Of a stretch of DNA of 28,107 nt, positions 24,973 to 28,107 are shown in pieces. The notes below the pieces were generated by a model. That model did no database searches. It was given only the letters and a program-made list of their open reading frames with translations, and was not told the origin of the DNA. Source of the stretch: Pseudomonadota bacterium (lineage in GTDB: Bacteria > Pseudomonadota > Alphaproteobacteria > Rhizobiales > Beijerinckiaceae); assembly GCA_023450615.1 (NCBI GenBank), contig JAEXGT010000022.1, positions 1 to 28,107 of the forward strand, written 5' to 3'. Made by a program: the position numbers and the translations under genes. The first letter of the stretch is position 1. The number at the start of each line of letters is the position of its first letter.

Positions 24973-25704
24973 ATGAACGATTTAAACCCGGCTCCGCGCC
25001 TCAGCGTCGTGGTGCCCGTCAAGAACGAAGCCTTGAACATTCTCCCCCTGGTGGAGGAGATCGAGCGCGCCTGCGCGGCGCTTGCCCCGTTCGAGGTGAT
25101 TTATGTGGATGACGGCTCCACCGATGACACGGCCAACCAGGTGCTCGCAGCCCGCGCCACCCGGCCGTGGCTTCGCCTCCTGCGTCACGAGGCGAGCTGC
25201 GGACAGAGCGCGGCCGTTCGCACCGGTGTTCATGCGGCCCGGGGGCCAATCATCGCCACCCTCGACGGCGATGGGCAAAATGATCCCGCCTTCATTCCGC
25301 AGATGGTCGCGGCACTCGCCGATCCCAATGTCGGCATCGTCGCAGGTCAGCGTCTCGGCCGCAAAGGCGCCGCCAAGCGCTGGCAATCGAAGATCGCCAA
25401 CGGCGTGCGCGGACGCGTGCTGAATGACGGTACGCGCGATACCGGCTGCGGGTTGAAGGCCTTCCGCCGGGACGTCTATCTCCGCCTGCCGTATTTCGAT
25501 GCCTTGCACCGTTTCATGCCGGCGCTCGTGAAGCGGGAGGGCTACCGCATCGCCCATGTCGATGTGGTCGACCGGCCCCGCCATGCGGGGCAGTCCAATT
25601 ACGGACTCTTCGATCGCCTGTGGGTCGGCATTCTCGACCTTGCCGGCGTGTGGTGGCTGATCCGCCGCCGCCGCCGCGTTCCTGCCGCCCAAGAAATTCT
25701 CTGA
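24973..25704 (+). CDS. Polyprenyl-phosphate glycosyltransferase, GT2 family (DPM-synthase-like)
   Basis: A 243-residue GT-A-fold enzyme that would charge a polyprenyl phosphate with a sugar at the cytoplasmic face, making the donor for the ArnT-like enzyme upstream. Visible motifs: VVVPVKNEALNI (residues 12-23), YVDDGSTDDT (44-53), the metal-binding LDGDGQNDP (97-105) and DTGCGLKAFRRDVY. The C-terminus (about 200-226) is an amphipathic or single membrane segment followed by RRRRR, so it lacks the two large transmembrane helices of ArnC. It starts 37 bases after the ArnT-like gene. By analogy with the rhizobial galacturonic-acid donor synthase RgtE it may charge a sugar acid, but the sugar is not shown. 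Confidence 0.92.
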   Translation: MNDLNPAPRLSVVVPVKNEALNILPLVEEIERACAALAPFEVIYVDDGSTDDTANQVLAARATRPWLRLLRHEASCGQSAAVRTGVHAARGPIIATLDGDGQNDPAFIPQMVAALADPNVGIVAGQRLGRKGAAKRWQSKIANGVRGRVLNDGTRDTGCGLKAFRRDVYLRLPYFDALHRFMPALVKREGYRIAHVDVVDRPRHAGQSNYGLFDRLWVGILDLAGVWWLIRRRRRVPAAQEIL

Positions 25705-25718
25705 CGGAAAATCCTCTG

Positions 25719-26063
25719 ATGCTGATGCGCCTGTCCCACGATATCGGGTTGTTCTTCTACGATATCGTCGTCGCCCGTTTCGATCTCTGGGCTGCCTTCG
25801 GCGTGCTGGCGCAGTTCGTGTTCGGCGCGCGCTTCATCGTGCAATGGATCGCGAGCGAAAAGGCCGAAAAGAGCGTCATTCCCATGGGTTTCTGGGTCCT
25901 GTCCATCGTGGGAGGGCTCATGACCATGGTCTATGGCTTTGCGCGGCGGGACATTGTCATCATCCTGCCCCAGGTGCTCTCGATCTTCATCTATGTCCGC
26001 AATCTCATGCTAATCGCGAAAGAGAAGCGGAAGACCAAGGCCCAAACGGAGATGCAGACCTGA
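25719..26063 (+). CDS. LAB_N (lipid A disaccharide synthase N-terminal-like) membrane protein
   Basis: A 114-residue protein of the LAB_N domain family. Three membrane segments are visible (about residues 20-37, 50-70 and 75-97), with the family signature GARFIVQWIASEKAEKSVIP (about 37-56), then GFWVLSIVGGLMTMVYG and PQVLSIFIYVRNLMLI, and a basic tail. It resembles the small-multidrug/flippase-like fold and is often next to a GT2 gene; a role in flipping or handling the lipid-linked sugar is an inference. ATG 25719 lies 14 bases after the GT2 stop and is the first start that precedes the conserved core. Its stop codon falls at the edge of a terminator-like stem. Confidence 0.9.
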   Translation: MLMRLSHDIGLFFYDIVVARFDLWAAFGVLAQFVFGARFIVQWIASEKAEKSVIPMGFWVLSIVGGLMTMVYGFARRDIVIILPQVLSIFIYVRNLMLIAKEKRKTKAQTEMQT

Positions 26064-26080
26064 CGGGCGCAGGTCTGCAT
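26052..26080. terminator. Hairpin between the convergent LAB_N and metC genes
   Basis: Perfect inverted repeat atgcagacct and aggtctgcat with a 9-base loop. The TGA stop of the LAB_N gene starts at the last base of the left arm. It is placed to end both the lipid operon and, 24 bases past its stop, metC on the minus strand. Confidence 0.6.
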
Positions 26081-26103
26081 AAGGCCAGGTTCAGCCAAAC
26101 CGG

Positions 26104-27288
26104 CTAGTCGGCTTCCCGCAGGCGCTTGAATCCCTCGTCGAGATCGCGCTTGAGGTCCTCGACATCCTCGAGACCGATATGGAAGCGCAAGGCATGGCCT
26201 CCCGGCGCCCATTTGGTCGCGGTGCGGTAGGTTGCGCAGTTGAACGGGATCACAAGGCTCTCGAAGCCGCCCCAGGAATAGCCCATCCCGAAGAGCGTCA
26301 GCCCGTCGAGCATGGCGGCAAGCGCCTTGTCCGAGCAGGGCTTGAGGATGACCGAGAACAGGCCTGACGACCCTTTGAAATCCCGCTTCCAGATATCATG
26401 GCCTTTATAACTGGGGAGCGCCGGATGGAGTACCTCGGCCACCTCGGGCCGGTCAGCGAGCCAGCGGGCCATTTCCAGCGCCTGCTTCTCGTGCTCGCGC
26501 AGGCGGAGCGCCATGGTGCGCAGGCCGCGCAGACCGAGGAATACATCCTCCGGGCCAGGGCATGAGGCAAAGGCCTCGTAAGCGGCGCGAAGGTCCTTGA
26601 AACAGCGCTCATTGGCTGAAACCAGACCGAGAAGGAGGTCCGAACCGCCGCTGAGATATTTGGTGCCGGCCTCGATGGCGATGTCGACACCGCGCTCATG
26701 GGGCGGGAAGAGCAGGGGAGTCGCCCAGGTATTGTCCATGAGAACGACCGCCCCGTGCCGGTGCGCCACCTCGGCGATGGCGGGGATATCCTGCATCTCA
26801 AGCGATTGTGAGCCGGGGGCTTCCGTGAAGACGGCGGTCGTATTGGGACGGATGAGAGATTCGATTCCGGCACCGATTGCCGGATCGTAATAGGTAGTTT
26901 CCACACCAAATTTCTTGAGCATTCCGTTACAGAACTGCCGTGTGGGCAGGTAGACGGAATCCGTCATCAGCAGGTGGTCGCCCGCCTTGAGGCAGGACAT
27001 GAGAGCTATCGTAACGGCGCCAAGTCCCGATGGCGCAAGCACCGTCCCGGCCGCTCCGGTGATCTCCGTCCAGGCCCTTTCGAGCGCTTCCGTGGTCGGG
27101 GTCCCCTTCGTTCCATAGGAATAGCGACCGCGCCGGTGCAGAAGATCGTCCGTATTCTGGTACAGCACCGTCGACCCGCGATAAATCGGCGTGTTCACGA
27201 AACCGTGCTGTTCAAACGGTTCGCGACCCGCATAGACGAGGCGTGTGCGGTCTGCGAGTTCCGTGGGCTTGGAAGGAGGCTTGGACAT
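26104..27288 (-). CDS. metC: Cystathionine beta-lyase
   Basis: PLP-dependent enzyme of the Cys/Met metabolism family (394 residues) that splits cystathionine into homocysteine, pyruvate and ammonia in methionine synthesis. The PLP lysine is K210 in IEAGTKYLSGGSD. The cofactor-binding Asp is D185 in VLMDNTWATPLLF, and the phosphate-contact region is YSYGTKGTPTTEALE (56-70). The C-terminal GGFESL..P pattern is typical of MetC rather than of gamma-synthases. Start at the ATG complementary to 27286-27288 (MSKPPSKPTELADRTRLVYAG), matching relatives; the longer frame to 27390 adds 34 unconserved residues. It is divergent from aapJ, a pairing also found in rhizobia. The upstream gap has short inverted repeats (27291-27319; 27321-27350) of unknown use. 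Confidence 0.95.
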   Translation of the reverse strand: MSKPPSKPTELADRTRLVYAGREPFEQHGFVNTPIYRGSTVLYQNTDDLLHRRGRYSYGTKGTPTTEALERAWTEITGAAGTVLAPSGLGAVTIALMSCLKAGDHLLMTDSVYLPTRQFCNGMLKKFGVETTYYDPAIGAGIESLIRPNTTAVFTEAPGSQSLEMQDIPAIAEVAHRHGAVVLMDNTWATPLLFPPHERGVDIAIEAGTKYLSGGSDLLLGLVSANERCFKDLRAAYEAFASCPGPEDVFLGLRGLRTMALRLREHEKQALEMARWLADRPEVAEVLHPALPSYKGHDIWKRDFKGSSGLFSVILKPCSDKALAAMLDGLTLFGMGYSWGGFESLVIPFNCATYRTATKWAPGGHALRFHIGLEDVEDLKRDLDEGFKRLREAD

Positions 27289-27515
27289 GGGATCAAGGCT
27301 TTCTGGATGGGGCTTGATCTGAGGCTCAGGCGTGTTCGTCGTCAAGCCTCTGAGGAAAAAGCGTTCCATCAAGACTTGACCGGTGATCAATCATAGAATG
27401 TGATGGATCCGATGCCGACATCGACCGATGCGGCGTGGAACGGTCTGACCGTGGCTCGGCTGGGGGAAGAAAAGAACAGGCGAGCCGAATGGAACTATTG
27501 GGAGAATATACCAGC

Positions 27516-28107
27516 ATGAAAAAGGCTCTCATTTCGATTGCCTTCGGCCTGACAGCGGGTTTGATCGCCACAGGCGCTTCCGCACAGGCAACCCTGAACA
27601 GCGTGAAGCAGAAGGGATTCCTGACCTGCGGCTCGAACACCGGCCTCGCCGGCTTCGGCCTCCCGGATGCCCAGGGCAACTGGACCGGCCTCGACGTGGA
27701 TCTCTGCCGCGCCATCGCCGCGGCGATTTTCGACGATCCGACCAAGGTGCGCTTCATCCCGCTCGCCGCCAAGGACCGCTTCACCGCGCTCCAGTCGGGC
27801 GAAGTGGACGTGCTGTCCCGTAACTCGACGGCTACCATGTCGCGCGATACGCAGCTCGGCCTCGACTTCCCGGCCATCAATTACTATGACGGCCAGGGCT
27901 TCATGGTCCGCAAGAAGCTCGGCGTATCCTCCGCTAAGGAGCTGAACGGCGCTTCGATCTGCACCCAGCAGGGCACCACCACCGAGCTCAACCTCGCCGA
28001 CTACTTCCGCGCCAACAACATGAAGTACGAAGTCGTGGCTTTCGCGACCTCGGACGAGACGTTCAAGGCCTATGACGCTGGCCGCTGCGATGCGTTCACC
28101 ACGGACG
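27516..28107 (+). CDS. aapJ: General L-amino acid ABC transporter binding protein AapJ (partial, runs off the right edge)
   Basis: Periplasmic binding protein of the broad-range amino-acid transporter AapJQMP. The signal peptide MKKALISIAFGLTAGLIATGASA (about 23 residues) is followed by the mature protein with the family-typical LNSVKQKGFLTCGSNTGLAG, DVDLCRAIAAAIF and GEVDVLSRNSTATMSRDT. About 197 of an expected 340 or so codons lie in the window. The ATG at 27516 has ggga 12-15 bases upstream, which is somewhat far. It is divergent from metC. The permease and ATPase genes (aapQMP) are expected just beyond the right edge. Confidence 0.93.
   Translation, partial: MKKALISIAFGLTAGLIATGASAQATLNSVKQKGFLTCGSNTGLAGFGLPDAQGNWTGLDVDLCRAIAAAIFDDPTKVRFIPLAAKDRFTALQSGEVDVLSRNSTATMSRDTQLGLDFPAINYYDGQGFMVRKKLGVSSAKELNGASICTQQGTTTELNLADYFRANNMKYEVVAFATSDETFKAYDAGRCDAFTTD

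Noticed and set aside
27289..27515. Possible SAM riboswitch upstream of metC
   Set aside because: There are short inverted repeats, but nothing matching the conserved core of the SAM-I or SAM-II classes.

Overview
The window looks like a stretch of chromosome from a high-GC alphaproteobacterium of the Hyphomicrobiales, most likely Methylobacteriaceae (Microvirga/Methylobacterium-like). The assignment is by inference. It rests on an EcfG-type general-stress sigma factor with a NepR-like segment, a TamA-TamB pair, a DUF6894 protein, a lipid A-type LAB_N/GT2/GT83 cassette, and metC divergent from an AapJ-type amino-acid binding protein. I see no tRNA, rRNA, CRISPR array, transposase or phage gene.

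Layout. 1-2613 (minus strand): the N-terminal part of ftsH running off the left edge, a DUF4112 membrane protein, a small membrane protein and a TerC/YjbE-family membrane protein. 2614-3145 is a 532-base gap with one copy of a short intergenic repeat (the other copy is at 1435-1477) and a perfect 28-base palindrome. 3146-5565: peptidase T, divergent IMPACT/YigZ protein, and a DUF6894 protein. 5637-10468: an iron(III)-type ABC transporter, with ATPase and fused permease on the minus strand and the binding protein divergent on the plus strand, followed by a PP2C-like phosphatase. 10696-17719: tamA and tamB, then a receiver-only response regulator and a PGPGW-like membrane protein. 17716-19090: a YidB-family protein divergent from an unusual sigma factor that appears to be a NepR anti-sigma segment fused to EcfG. 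19285-19895: an unrecognised 140-residue protein and a deletion remnant of an RtcB RNA ligase gene. 20158-23037: two tandem serralysin-like RTX metalloproteases. 23208-26063: an inner-membrane glycosyltransferase (GT83/ArnT-like), a polyprenyl-phosphate GT2 and a LAB_N protein, probably one lipid A/LPS-modification operon. 26104-28107: cystathionine beta-lyase (minus), and the start of aapJ running off the right edge.

How the genes fit together. Several modules concern the cell envelope: FtsH quality control, TamAB, LPS/lipid A glycosylation and small membrane proteins. Two are solute-uptake systems. The regulatory highlight is the NepR-EcfG fusion beside yidB, with a shared gap that holds overlapping, oppositely oriented EcfG-like promoter candidates. 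The most unusual observations are this fusion, the loss of the Met-turn methionine in the first of the two proteases, and the rtcB scar.
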